41,352 bases of DNA, from the NCBI GenBank assembly GCA_016758965.1, contig JAEPRB010000310.1, forward strand, positions 1 through 41,352. The letters run 5' to 3'. Origin of the DNA: Circinella minor (lineage: Eukaryota > Mucoromycota > Mucoromycetes > Mucorales > Lichtheimiaceae). The notes beneath the pieces were generated by a model. It saw only the letters and a list, made by a program, of their open reading frames with translations. It was not told the origin of the DNA and did not search any database. Below are positions 10,171-20,910 of this stretch, in pieces (the stretch's first letter is position 1; each line of letters starts with the position of its first letter). A program made the translations under genes and the position numbers.

Positions 10171-11766
10171 TTATTTTCCTTCTATTTTATTTAACATTGC
10201 TAAATGATTTTCATCTTTCCAAAAGATCTTTTCTTGTTCACCTAGTACGTAAATATATAAATTTAGTTAATAACTAATAATATTAATATTAATAATTAGC
10301 TTACCAGTCATTTTTTGAACACCTAATGCTTGTGATAATTGTCCTTCATTTACTGCTGCTTTTCCAACTTCATCTTTTCCTTCTGTTTGTATTGTTTTAT
10401 TTTGTTCAAAATAATTGACTAATTTATCTGTATCTTCAGATGAATTGAGACGTACATGACACTAAATATAAACATATAAATAGATTAGTATTGTCTCTTC
10501 CCAAATATATATATATCTAACTTACAGATGGAGCATTCTTTTTATAATCTACATAAGCTACTTGAACATCAGCTTGTTGTAATAATGTCTATATATATAT
10601 ATATATAAAAGATAGAATAAAATGAATATAACATAAATTATTAAATAATAATTAAAAAAAAAAAAAAGAACTAACCGAAATAACACTTTTTGAAGATTTG
10701 GGTGCTAAATTTGTTATAAATGCTATTACACCTTTTGGGTATAATGTATCTTCTTCTTCTTCTTCAATATTCATTGCTTCTGATTCTTTTCTTTCTTGTT
10801 CTTCATAATATTCATCCCATGCACGTTTAATACCAGCTTTTGCATTCGATTGTATTTGTAAATATTGTTTTTCAAGTTCATTATAATCTTTTCTATAAAT
10901 AATAAATAAATAATAAATAAATAAATATTTTTATCTTTTTCTAATAAGATAACTTACTTTGATATAACTTTTAAAGCAAGTTTCATTATTTCTGATTCTT
11001 CATGTTCTTGTCCTTTTGAACAATCTATTTTTTCTATTGCTTTAATAACATGTTCTTTTTCAGCAAATTCAATAAAACAAAATCCATAAAAATTAGGTTG
11101 TTTTTTTTGATCAAGTGGAAATCGAATAAAAGTAACAGGTCCTATAAGTTTAGAAAATAATGCTGAAATTTTTTCTTGAGTATGATAAGGTTTTTTTAAT
11201 CCTTCCTATATAATTATGAGTGAATTAATATCTCTGTGTATTATGTATATTATTATTATCATTATCATTATTTATTATTATTTATCTTTACCACATAAAT
11301 AGACCAATCATCCAATTCTTCTTTTTTTAAGGCTACAAATGGTTTTATTCGTCCAACTGATGTTTTACTGTCGTTTAACTTTTTTGCATAAATAAAATAA
11401 GTAATTCTTTCTTTGAATAAAATAATAAATTGTTTTTTACTTACTTGTAGTCTTGATGATCCTTCAGTTGCTTTTATTATATCTTCTTGTGTAACTTTAT
11501 TATCTTTAAATCGTTTAAGTTTTAAAAGTTTATCAATAGATACAACTATTCATTATTTTTTTTCAGTTAGTAAATATAAAGTCTCCTCTCTCTTTTTTAT
11601 GATCAATCAAATCTAATAATTAAAATGACTCTCTTTCTTTAATATACATACAACCATGTGTGTCTTCTGAAATATATTTTTTTAATAACTTATCAAAGTT
11701 TAAATTAGCATCACTAAAATAAGTTTCTAAAATATTTAATGTTTTATGAACATGTTCTTCAGTCAT
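10171..11766 (-). CDS. LARP7: La-related protein of the LARP7 family (La motif, RRM1, xRRM)
   Basis: Eight exons (11766-11655, 11545-11445, 11378-11292, 11205-10958, 10892-10676, 10588-10526, 10461-10305, 10241-10171) give 351 residues. An N-terminal La motif (about 1-88, with ETYFSDANLNFDKLL) is followed by an RRM (about 93-165, with FYGFCFIEF). A C-terminal xRRM starts at GVIAFITNL, with the RNP3-like AYVD (Y267, D269) and CHVR (R280), then a closing helix IFWKDENHLAML. The YVD...CHVR pair is diagnostic of LARP7 rather than genuine La. LARP7 proteins bind the 3' end and a stem of 7SK or telomerase RNA; fission-yeast Pof8/Lar7 is the fungal example, so a telomerase or snRNA role is likely here. 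An acidic linker (NIEEEEEDT) separates the RRMs. It shares a 126-bp divergent promoter with Bet2. Confidence 0.85.
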
Positions 11767-11892
11767 TGTGTCTGTTATGTGTGTGTTGAGTTTTTTTGAG
11801 TAAAAAGAGAGATAAATAAAAAAAAAAATCCAAAAACCGCTCGAGCTTTTTATTTTTTCGTACCTGTTACCCTTTTCATCCAAAAAAGCAAA
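11767..11892. promoter_or_regulatory. 126-bp divergent promoter of LARP7-like and Bet2
   Basis: The two start codons point away from each other with only 126 bp between them, so the core promoters must overlap or sit back to back. The block has an A run (about 11818-11828), the GC-richer CCGCTCGAGC with the palindrome GCTCGAGC (about 11839-11846) near its middle, and TCGTACCTG. No classical TATA box is obvious. Confidence 0.65.
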
Positions 11893-13023
11893 ATGACCGA
11901 TTCATTATTAATACCCCTTCATGTTAAATATATTCAATCACTTGATAAAAGAACAGATGAACTTGAATATTGGTTAACTGAACATTTAAGACTTAATGGA
12001 TTATATTGGGGTCTTACAGCACTTGACTTGATGAATAACATTGAAGCTCTTCCACGCGACCAAATAATTAATTATGTTAAAAGTTTACAACATGAAAATG
12101 GTGGATTTGGTGGTCATACAGGTCATGATCCTCATATGCTTTATACACTTTCAGCTATTCAAATTTTGGTGACTTTAGACGCAGTGGATGTGATTGATAA
12201 AGATAAAGTTGTTGCATGTAATTATTAAATACTAAAGGTATTTCTTTTATTTATGTAAAGAATATTTATTTATAAATATTAATAAAATGTTGAGTTGTTA
12301 TTATATATAGATGTTGTATCCATGCAAAATGAGGATGGATCATTTCGAGGAGATCAATGGGGTGAAGTTGACTCACGTTTCGTATATATCGGATTAATGG
12401 CACTTAAACTTTTAAAAAGAATGGATGCAATCCATGTTGATAAAGCTGTTCAATGGGTTCTTCAATGTCAAAATTATGATGGTGGATTTGGTAATACACC
12501 TGGTGCTGAATCTCATTCTGGACAAGTATGTTGTTGTGTTGGTGCATTGGCTTTAACAGATTCATTACATTTAATTGATCAAGATATGTTGGGATGGTGG
12601 TTATGTGAAAGACAATTAAAAAATGGTGGATTAAATGGTCGACCAGAAAAATTAGAAGATGTTTGTTATTCTTGGTGGGTTTCTTCGGCTCTTGCTATTA
12701 TTGGAAGATTACATTGGATTGATAAAGAAAAACTTTCACAATTCATCTTATCAGCTCAAGTAAGTTTTTAATAAGTTTTACAAAAAAAAAAAAAAAAGAG
12801 GTTCAATTATTATTGTTATTAATAATATATATTTATATTTATATTTATATAGGATATGGAAGATGGAGGTATTTCTGATCGTCCTGGTAATATGGTAGAT
12901 GTTTATCATACATGTTTTGGAGTTGCTGGATTATCATTAATTGGATATCCTGGATTAAAAAAAGTGGATCCTGTTTATTGTATGCCTGAACATGTTATTG
13001 CTAGAATAGGTTTAAAAAAATAA
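11893..13023 (+). CDS. BET2: Rab geranylgeranyltransferase (GGTase II) beta subunit
   Basis: Three exons (11893-12217, 12311-12759, 12853-13023) give 314 residues, the normal length for Bet2/RabGGTB. The protein is a run of prenyltransferase beta repeats ([38 protein letters not shown]). The zinc ligands are visible as D225, C227 (LEDVCYSWW) and H277 (VDVYHTCFG), with the C-to-H spacing of 50 seen in the rat enzyme. With the alpha subunit Bet4 and Rab escort protein it adds geranylgeranyl groups to Rab C-terminal cysteines in the cytosol. It is divergent from the LARP7-like gene and convergent with Rpf1, 149 bp between stops. Nothing is missing or truncated. Confidence 0.96.
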
Positions 13024-13172
13024 TGAAAAAAAAAAAACAGCTTGTAAAATGAAATGTAATAATATATAAATATATATTCAAAAAAAAAAATATATATATA
13101 TTGTGGAAATGATGATTTGGGATGGGGATGGGGATGGGATGATGATTCATGTTTTGATTATTATTATTATTA

Positions 13173-14428
13173 TTACAAAAAGAAACGTTTTCGACTTGTT
13201 TCCATATCAGGTTGAAAGATCCATTCATATTCACCATCTCTTGAATAAGTTCCTTTTTGAAGCCATCGAAGTTTTAATGTAAATTTAGGTCCTAATTCTT
13301 GTAATCCAACTTTTTCTGTATCTTTAAATACATAACGATGCCGCCGTACAAAAATAAAATCACGTTGATTATGAAAAGTAACTACTTGTCGACCTTCAAA
13401 TTCAGGAACTTGTGGCATTAATGATTGAAACATACGTCCAACTGTATGACCCAATCGTGTATTAAAATTATTTAAAATAAGTTCTGGATTATGTGCTGTT
13501 GTTCGACCATGACCCTAATAATGTTATTTTTTTAATATAAATAGTATATATTATATATATATATCGTTCTCTTCACTTTAAACTTACAGGAATTTGTTTG
13601 CCAGGAATATAATTTGAAAGTTTAAAATAAGCTGATGGTCCATTAGGAAGATGTATTAAAGTAATTGCATCTAAAAAAAACACAAGGATAAAATAAGTGA
13701 ATATTATTCCAAACTAAATGAAAAAAAATAAAAATAAACTTACTTAAAGCCTTTCTATCTTCATTAACAATCATCAAATCTGTAAATTCATGTTTTATAG
13801 CTTGTTTAATAATTTGTTTCATTTCATGTTTTGGTCCTCTTTTAGCAAATTGAGCATTAGGGAACATGGATACAAGATCTTCACTAAAATCATAAGCAAT
13901 CTATTATATATAAAATTATATTAGTTATCCTCTTTCATTTATTTCTTTTTTATTAAAAAAAAATTAAAAGTAAAATATTTACTTGAGAAGCCTTTTTACT
14001 CGTTGTTACTACAATTTTGGGAGTTCTTCCACTGAAATAACTAGCAAGTTCATCGTCTGCTTCGTCTTGAGCTACTTCTCCATCGTCATCGTCAATCATT
14101 GTATCATCTTTTTCTCGAGTATTTTCTAATGTTTTTGGTACATTTTCTTTCAAACGTTTCTAAACCAAAAAAAAAAAAAAAAAAAAAAAAGAATAGACAT
14201 GAAGAAAAGTGTTAAGATCAATACCAAAAAAAAAGGGGGAGAGTTCTACAAGATCGATGAGTTTTTTTTTTTTACCTCTTTTAATTCAGGATTCTTTCGT
14301 TCTTCTTTAGCTTGTCTTTTTCTTCTTTCTGCTTTTGCTTTTGCTTTTTCAAGTTTAAGTTTACGATGAAGTGCAGATCGTCTTTCTTTATTTTTAATTT
14401 CGGAAGGACGGATGGGTTCGTCAGGCAT
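13173..14428 (-). CDS. RPF1: Ribosome production factor 1, Brix-domain protein
   Basis: Five exons (14428-14276, 14159-13983, 13900-13744, 13670-13588, 13514-13173) give 303 residues, matching Rpf1. The N-terminus is a charged helix rich in K, R and E (residues 8-50), then an acidic patch ([15 protein letters not shown]), then the Brix domain from about 100 ([14 protein letters not shown]) with [21 protein letters not shown] and [11 protein letters not shown]. The end, [17 protein letters not shown] then SRKRFFL, is the family-specific C-terminus that separates Rpf1 from Imp4 and Rpf2. Rpf1 is nucleolar and works in 27S pre-rRNA processing and 60S assembly. Its 3' end converges on Bet2; its 5' side faces a long non-coding region. 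Confidence 0.95.
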
Positions 14429-15890
14429 TTTTAATTATAATTATTATTTGTTGTCAAAAAAAAAAAAGTTTTGTTTCCACAAAAAAATTTCGCTTTAAAA
14501 ATGAGGGCTTCACAAAACTTTTTTTTTCTACACTCCGAACAATATAATATTTGTTCCTTATGCATAAATTATGTTTATTTTATCCTGATTAAAAAGAATT
14601 TATACTGTTGGGTTGTGATAGAAATTTTTATTATTCGATTTCTATTAATATTAAAGTTTTTGGATATAAAAATTACTATTTAAAAAAAAAGAAGGGGGAA
14701 AACGTCTTTTTTTTTTTTCGATTTCAAGGTTTCTTGATATTACGTATAACAATGTGTAACTTCTATTTACTATTATTGTTAGTAGAAACAAACTATTGAA
14801 AAACCAAAGAATCAAAGATGGAATTAATAAAGTTATATATATGTATTTAGAACATTGGTTATATAAGTCATCACAGTAGGTATTCTTATTCTCCTTTTTC
14901 ATGTTTGTATGGCGCAGTTGTCATGGTACTTACAGCTTACTGTGATGTTGAATGATAATGATAGATGGTATATATTATAACATCCACTCAACTAGTGTTT
15001 GAAATATAACGTAGCCATAGTAATGTCAATTATCCACATAATAAGATTATTTTAAACACCATTTTTTATGTCTATCAATAATAGAATTGACATATCTACC
15101 TATAGAAAGATATTATTTCTGATTCATGCTTTTTTTTATTCATCAATGGCTCTTGGGGTCCGCTGACAGTGTAGTAGCACTTACTTACATTTATAAATAA
15201 TCATATCTTTCTTACAAGCTTTAATCCTAATCATTATTACCCATGTTCATTGTGATAATTTATAATAAGCTCGTATTGTTAAGAATAACTTATCACTTTA
15301 AAATCGATAACAGCTCCACACATCAACATTTACTCATTAGTATTTTGTAGATGAGCCAAACCCCCCCTCCCCATATCATATATATCGTTAACATGATAGA
15401 CATATTAACTCATACTTACAATACACATATAATATTAATCTCATTTTGCCAATTAATATTAATGTCTTCTCTTTTATATAGTAAAATCACTACTTTCCTC
15501 ATAACGAAGCAGAAAATGAATCAAAACCATAACATTTATATAATTACATACAAGCAGTTTTGACGCTTGAGTTTTATTTTATTTGACAGATTTACATTGC
15601 TTATATCTTAGCTAAAGAAAGGAGAGACGGCCTGGAAAATATTTATATTGTCCGGGATTTAAACCATAGCAAAAAAAAAGTAAGAGAAAAATAGCTGATA
15701 ATAGTGCTTTGAAACTACTGAATTCTTAACAACATAAAACTGTAGGTAATACTAATATAAAACATATAGTTTTATTGATTAATGAGAGAAAGTTTATATC
15801 CAGTGGATATGTGAATGGATGATGTCCTTAAAAAATCATCAGCTCCTGAAACGAAAAGGAAGTAATGGTTTTCTAAAGTTATCATAATAA
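14429..15890. other. Non-coding AT-rich region upstream of RPF1
   Basis: About 1.5 kb without a credible gene. The first few hundred bases must contain the Rpf1 promoter. Small open frames here (around 14471-14902 and 15351-15563) have no domain, no codon bias and low-complexity translations, so I leave them out. The right end is the insertion site of the first TIR element. Confidence 0.5.
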
Positions 15891-16362
15891 AAAAACAAGG
15901 GAATTGCTACGGACACCCCATATTTTGCTTACGGACACCCCACAAATAAACAGTTATCAAATAAGTTCTTAGACCATATAAACTATAGTAATAGCGTTGT
16001 CAACACCAATAGCGCTTGTTTGACCGCTCATATGTAACATTAAAAGTATATATGATTCCTTTTTTGTCTTGCTTTCATAAGGCCCACAATTCCCACTTGT
16101 GTACACAATGAATATAGTAAGAAACCATAAGAAATATTGATTGCTATTATAAAAAGTCGAGCTGATAATATAAGTTTCATAAACATTTATAAGTCGTATA
16201 ACGATAATAGCTGTATAGATAGTGTATAAATGGCTGGATACGATGTGATTATATCAATTTGTTGTGTGCCCTTGAAAAAATATAAAAGTGGGGTGTCCGT
16301 AAGAGATGAAATTACTTAATATAGTATGTTTTTGGGGTGTCCGTAGCAATTCCCAAAAACAA
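15891..16362. mobile_element. Non-autonomous TIR element (MITE-like), copy 1, with its 8-bp target duplication
   Basis: The element proper is 15899-16354 (456 bp). Its ends are 22-bp perfect terminal inverted repeats starting GGGAATTGCTACGGACACC. It is bounded by a perfect 8-bp direct repeat AAAAACAA (15891-15898 and 16355-16362), the target-site duplication. Each end holds the motif ACGGACACCCC twice: outer (15906-15919; 16334-16347 inverted) and inner (15928-15941; 16290-16303 inverted), so the transposase sites appear doubled. It has no coding capacity. An 8-bp duplication fits hAT, MULE, Merlin or P-type elements; the GGG terminus does not settle which. Confidence 0.88.
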
Positions 16363-16452
16363 AATAATTTAATAATTATTTTTAAAATTGGGGTAATAAA
16401 AGAATGATAAGTAAGAAAGATAGCTCAAATTTTAATTACATAGGGGACATTA

Positions 16453-16916
16453 TAAAAGATGAGATTTGCTACGGACATGTCAAAAACATACTATATTAGG
16501 TAATTTCAACTCTTACGGACACCCCACTTTTATATTTTTTCAAAGGTGCATAACAATGTTCTGATATAATTACAACCATTTATACACTATTTATACAGTG
16601 ATAATCGTTTTATAACTTAAAAATGTTTATAAAACTTATATTAGGAGTTTAACTTTTTATGAATAACGTTATCTTTTCTCACTATATCGTTATGTACACA
16701 GGTGGGAGCTGTAGACCACATGAAAACAAGAAAACATAAATAACAAGGAATAGCGTGTACATATAATGGTATATATGAACGGTCAAATAAGCGCCATTGA
16801 TGTTGATGACGCTGGTACTATAGTTTACATGGTCTAAAAACTGTTTGACAGCTTTTTATTTGTGGGGTGTCCGTAAGCCAAAATATGGAGTGTCCGTACC
16901 AATTCCAGTAAAAGAT
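16453..16916. mobile_element. Non-autonomous TIR element, copy 2, inverted relative to copy 1, with target duplication
   Basis: The element is about 16461-16908. It is bounded by the perfect 8-bp repeat TAAAAGAT (16453-16460 and 16909-16916). Its termini are diverged versions of those of copy 1 (left GAGATTTGCTACGGACA, right AATTGGTACGGACACTCCA when reversed), and the inner CTTACGGACACCCC copies are intact at both ends (16512-16525; 16864-16877 inverted). Its reverse complement aligns through the interior with copy 1, for example the AGACCAT-TAAACTATAGTA segment. It lies 98 bp from copy 1, facing the other way, and is clearly older or more decayed. Confidence 0.85.
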
Positions 16917-17092
16917 TCTTGGAGCTTTTGGTGATAAAATAGACTTTTAGTTTTGCATTATTCTATGCACTCCACTCCGCAAGTTTAACAAGTCACGATT
17001 TTAAGATTTTGAATCTGGGGAACCACAGGCAACAAAATCTAGTCCTTTCCAGTACTTTCTTATTCTAATACAACATAAACTATACACACGCA
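16917..17092 (+). promoter_or_regulatory. Short upstream region of the ZNF277-like gene, next to the TIR element
   Basis: Only about 176 bp separate the target duplication of TIR copy 2 from the start codon. The block contains a GGGGAACCACAGG segment and CTTATTCTAATACAACATAAACTATAC near the ATG. Unless the promoter is extremely compact, part of it lies inside the mobile element. Confidence 0.4.
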
Positions 17093-19263
17093 ATGGATGA
17101 CGGTGGAGAATGGTGTACAGTAAAAAGCAAGCACTCTAGAAACGAGTCGAGTAAATCAAAAGATAATACACGAAGACGTCCTAATAATAAAAGTTCGACG
17201 CGTGGTGTTGGTGGTGGTAAATCTAAAACCGATTCACAACGACCTAGACGTAAATCTCAAGCAGCAGCAGCAGCAACAACAACGGCAACTACTACTACGA
17301 CAACAAATAATAACAAAAAGGGATTCGAAACAACACATGACAATACACAAAACCCATACCATTTACCCGAAAATGCTGACGATTCTAATGACGAAGGAGA
17401 CGAAGAAGACGATGTGAATGATCCAATTGACGATCCAGTTCCACCATATCATACAACTATATTAACAGTGTGTCCTTTACCTGATTGTCCTTCAGATAGA
17501 CCTTTCCTTGATACAACTTCATTGACTGAACACTTTAAAGTGGATCATAAATTATCGTTTAAAAACTTACATCATATGTATATTGCATTGGATTCTTATT
17601 TAAAGCGCTGGGGAGAATTGCTTCGCTCGAAACCTATTACTGAGTATGGTACACCAGATTCTACCGATAATGATGGTAACGTTCAACATCCCTTCTTCTT
17701 CTTTTTTTTATATATATAGATACTGTTGATTAGAATTACAAATATAAATATATTGATACTGATATCCAAATTTAAATAGTGTATATTATTGACCCACGAA
17801 AATGTGAGCTTGATCAAAAATTACGTGCAGAAATGCAACGCCATGCATTGGTAAAAAAAAAAAAAAAAAAAAAAAGTTTTTCTCCGCTCTCTCCACAAAG
17901 CGTAAAAATATTAATTGGGAGATTTTTATTATTATAGGATGAAGTACTTAGTACTCAACAAAAGGAACGAGATGGTCCAGCAAAAGAATCACGAAAATGT
18001 TTGTTTTGTAAAGTTATTTGCGATAATAGGTACATAATTTAGGAAGGAAGATGGAGGAGAAACAAATAAGATCGGGAACAATAAGAGACTTCTGAAAAGC
18101 TTCGTAAAAAAAAAAGCCTAACAATGTTTTATTTTATCGTTGATTAGAACCGTATTGTTTAAACATATGTTTTCGGAACATAACTTTAATATTGGATTAC
18201 CAGATAATCTTGTCAATGTGAATGAATTTTTGGATTTATTAGAAAGTAAATTGATCAAGTATGTATATAACATGTAGAAAGTTATGAAATAAGGAAAGAA
18301 AGGGGAGAGAAGGTTAAAGAAATTTCGCTTAAAAGATAAAAAAAAAGGAATGTCTATTCATCTATAATAACAAAAAAAAAAAAAAATAGACTTCAATGTC
18401 TCTATTGTGAAAAGACATTTACAAGTGCACCTGTTTTACGTAAACATATGCGTAAGAAGAAACATTTCAAGATTGCAGCCAAAAATCGACAATATGACAA
18501 GTTTTATGTAATTAATTATTTAGAACCTGGCAAAAATTGGGAACATTTTGAACGTGATAATTTGGAAAGTGATGATGAAAAATCGGATCAATCTGATGAG
18601 TAAGTTATAATTATTCTTCATGTTTTTTTTTTTGTTTTGTTACTAAAATGTTATATATAAAAAAAAAAATACAGTTCATGGGCAGAATGGGATGAAGAAG
18701 AGCCTGAAGTATCTATGTGTTTATTATGTCCTGAAACAGAAACATCACCACAAGAAGCATGGGATCATATGGAAAAAAAGCATGGTTTTGATTTAAAAAG
18801 GATACAAAAGCAACTTGGTAATTGACTTCATTGGAATGAGAGAAAAAAAAAAAAAGGAGACAAATAGTTTTTCTAATTCATATAGTTGTGTTTTTTAATA
18901 TATTTATAGGTCTAGATTTCTATAAAACAATTGTACTTATCAATTATATTCGACATCAATCATCACTTGATAAATGTTTTGTTTGTGGTACAACGGTAGA
19001 AGATCTTTCATTGTTAGGAAATCATTTAGATGAAAAGAAGTGTTTATCACAATCATTGGATCCTAATGCTGAATTTTGGAAAGATCCAAAGTAAGTTTTT
19101 TGATGTTATTTGATAGTTTTATCATTCGATGAATGTCAATACTAATTTGAATATTGTATGTTATTGTTATTCTTATAGATATTTGTTACCAACTTATGAA
19201 GGTGATCCATTACTCACTGGCTTTGATGATGACAGTGACACTGAAGATGAAGAAACAAAATAA
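17093..19263 (+). CDS. ZNF277: C2H2 zinc-finger protein of the ZNF277 family
   Basis: Eight exons (17093-17675, 17780-17850, 17938-18029, 18148-18258, 18390-18599, 18675-18817, 18910-19090, 19179-19263) give 491 residues. A low-complexity, basic N-terminus (A/T/N runs from CAG/ACA repeats, then an acidic patch to about 115) leads into a first finger (CPLPDC...HFKVDH). It is followed by CLFCKVIC...HMFSEH, then CLYCEKTF...HMRKKKH with KNRQYDKFYVINYLEPGK, CLLCPE...HMEKKH with LGLDFYKTIVLINYIRHQ, and CFVCG...H. The order and linkers match human ZNF277, a conserved zf-C2H2_2 protein reported to bind the ribosomal protein uS5, so a role in 40S protein handling is possible. It ends in a short acidic tail after YLLPTYEGDPLL. 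It converges on the Pep12-like gene, 215 bp between stops. Confidence 0.88.
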
Positions 19264-19478
19264 GACTATTTATCCATTACCCAAACTCAAAAAAAAAAAC
19301 CAACATTTAATGCCATTTAACTATATAGTAATAGATAATAATAATAACCCAGAAATAAATGAAAGAAAAAAAAAAAGAAGGAAAAGGGGGAATATATATT
19401 TTGAATGTGTGATGATATACAATATAATAGTCGATACCGTGACGCTAATTATAATAAAGAAAATAAGAAACAAAATGA

Positions 19479-20910
19479 TTATTTTGCTACAACAATGATC
19501 AAAGCAAGGACACATCCAACTACAGTAATGATCAATAAAAGACAACACATGTTCTTCCTTGCACTCTTTTGGTGACGATTTGCCGTTGTAAGTTCATCAG
19601 CTGCTTGTCGCGTGTTCTGTGCAATGTTGAGTACATTTCCATATATGCTTTCTATAATATATATCACAAAATCATACTTAGTTATATATATCTACTTTTT
19701 TTTCCTGGCTGAATCATTTTCCTAATAAGTTCTAAAAAACCAAAACCAAAAGAAAACAAACTTACGAATACCACTTTCTTGTTCATTTACCAACATGCCA
19801 AGGTCTCGGAAGATTTCATTCAATTCTGTAATACCTTGTTCAATGCCCTGTATTTCTCCTTCTCGTTCAGTAATTAATACTTCATTATATTCAATTTCAT
19901 TATCAAGAGCTTGTATTTGAAGTCTTCTTTGTGAATCATCAACCGTCGGTAATTCTGTTTGTTGTTGTTGATGATGAATTCCGTCTTCTTCAGCACTAGA
20001 AATAACCACCATATAAAGCAACAAATATCATTATGAATTTCAAGCTTTTTTATTTTAAAATCTGATCAAAAAATATCCTTCTTGAAATATATATATATAT
20101 ATATATATATACTTACGCTGCTTGTGATTGTAACATGGCTGATGTTGCTTTAGCCTTATCGACATATTCACGTTGTTTACTTGCGGATACACGTTGAATT
20201 TTTTGAAAATCACCTAATACCTTTTGAAAATCTTTTGATAATTTTTGTTGTTCAAGTTTTCGTTGACGCTATCAATAAAATAAATAAAGCAAATAAAATT
20301 ATTATTTGATATAAAGAGAAAAAAAAAAAAAAGAACAAAGGGACCAACATACAGTTTTGGACGGGTTAGTTGTTTGGTATTGTGCTAGTGATTTGATATC
20401 ATTTGTTGAGTCCTTGATCAACTCTCTCGTAGATTCTGTAACATCATGTCTTTAATAACGATAATAAGTGGTATTAATAATATATTCATATATCCTCGTC
20501 TGTCTCTTTCTCTGTTTTTTTTTTTTTTTCCTCCCGGGCAAATTCTGTTAGCATGGTAACAAGAACACTTACAATTTACTGCGTACATCAGTAGTATCTC
20601 TTGGTCCACCTAAAAACCCAACCAATCGTTCAATACTTGTAATATTGCCATTAATGTGAAACACTTGTTGTGAAACTCGTTGTGTAAGTGCTTTATATTC
20701 TCGATCGTCGTCATTATCGCCACCTTTTTTTAAAAAAAAAAAAGAAAAGAAGAAAATAGTGTGTATACGTGATAAGTATGTTTTTTTTTCTTCCATGGAA
20801 TTGTAAATAAAAAGTAATGCTTATCAATTGTTACCCGAAAGTGGTGATCTTGCTGGAGTGCTGCTTCTAGCTGTACCTCCATATCCTTGTTCTAAATCGT
20901 TAAACGACAT
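19479..20910 (-). CDS. PEP12: Qa-SNARE of the Pep12/syntaxin-7 type
   Basis: Six exons (20910-20835, 20723-20573, 20449-20353, 20268-20117, 19995-19766, 19651-19479) give 292 residues. An N-terminal three-helix Habc-like region (about 30-150) precedes the SNARE helix (about 198-255, from NEIEYNEVLITEREGEI) with the central glutamine Q231 in NEQESGI. A single C-terminal membrane anchor follows (about 270-291, CCLLLIITVVGCVLALIIVV). This is the layout of tail-anchored Qa-SNAREs for endosome and vacuole fusion. Pep12 rather than Vam3 or Sso is favoured by the QRRLQIQALDNEIEYNE-type lead into the SNARE helix. A cysteine pair just before the anchor could be palmitoylated. The first exon is short (25 codons). 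Confidence 0.92.

Noticed and set aside
14908..14985. tRNA-like A box (TGGCGCAGTTG) in the intergenic region
   Set aside because: No GGTTCRANNCC B box at the right distance and no acceptor-stem pairing.
15640..15665. B-box-like GGTTTAAATCCCGG on the minus strand
   Set aside because: No matching A box upstream and no cloverleaf can be drawn.
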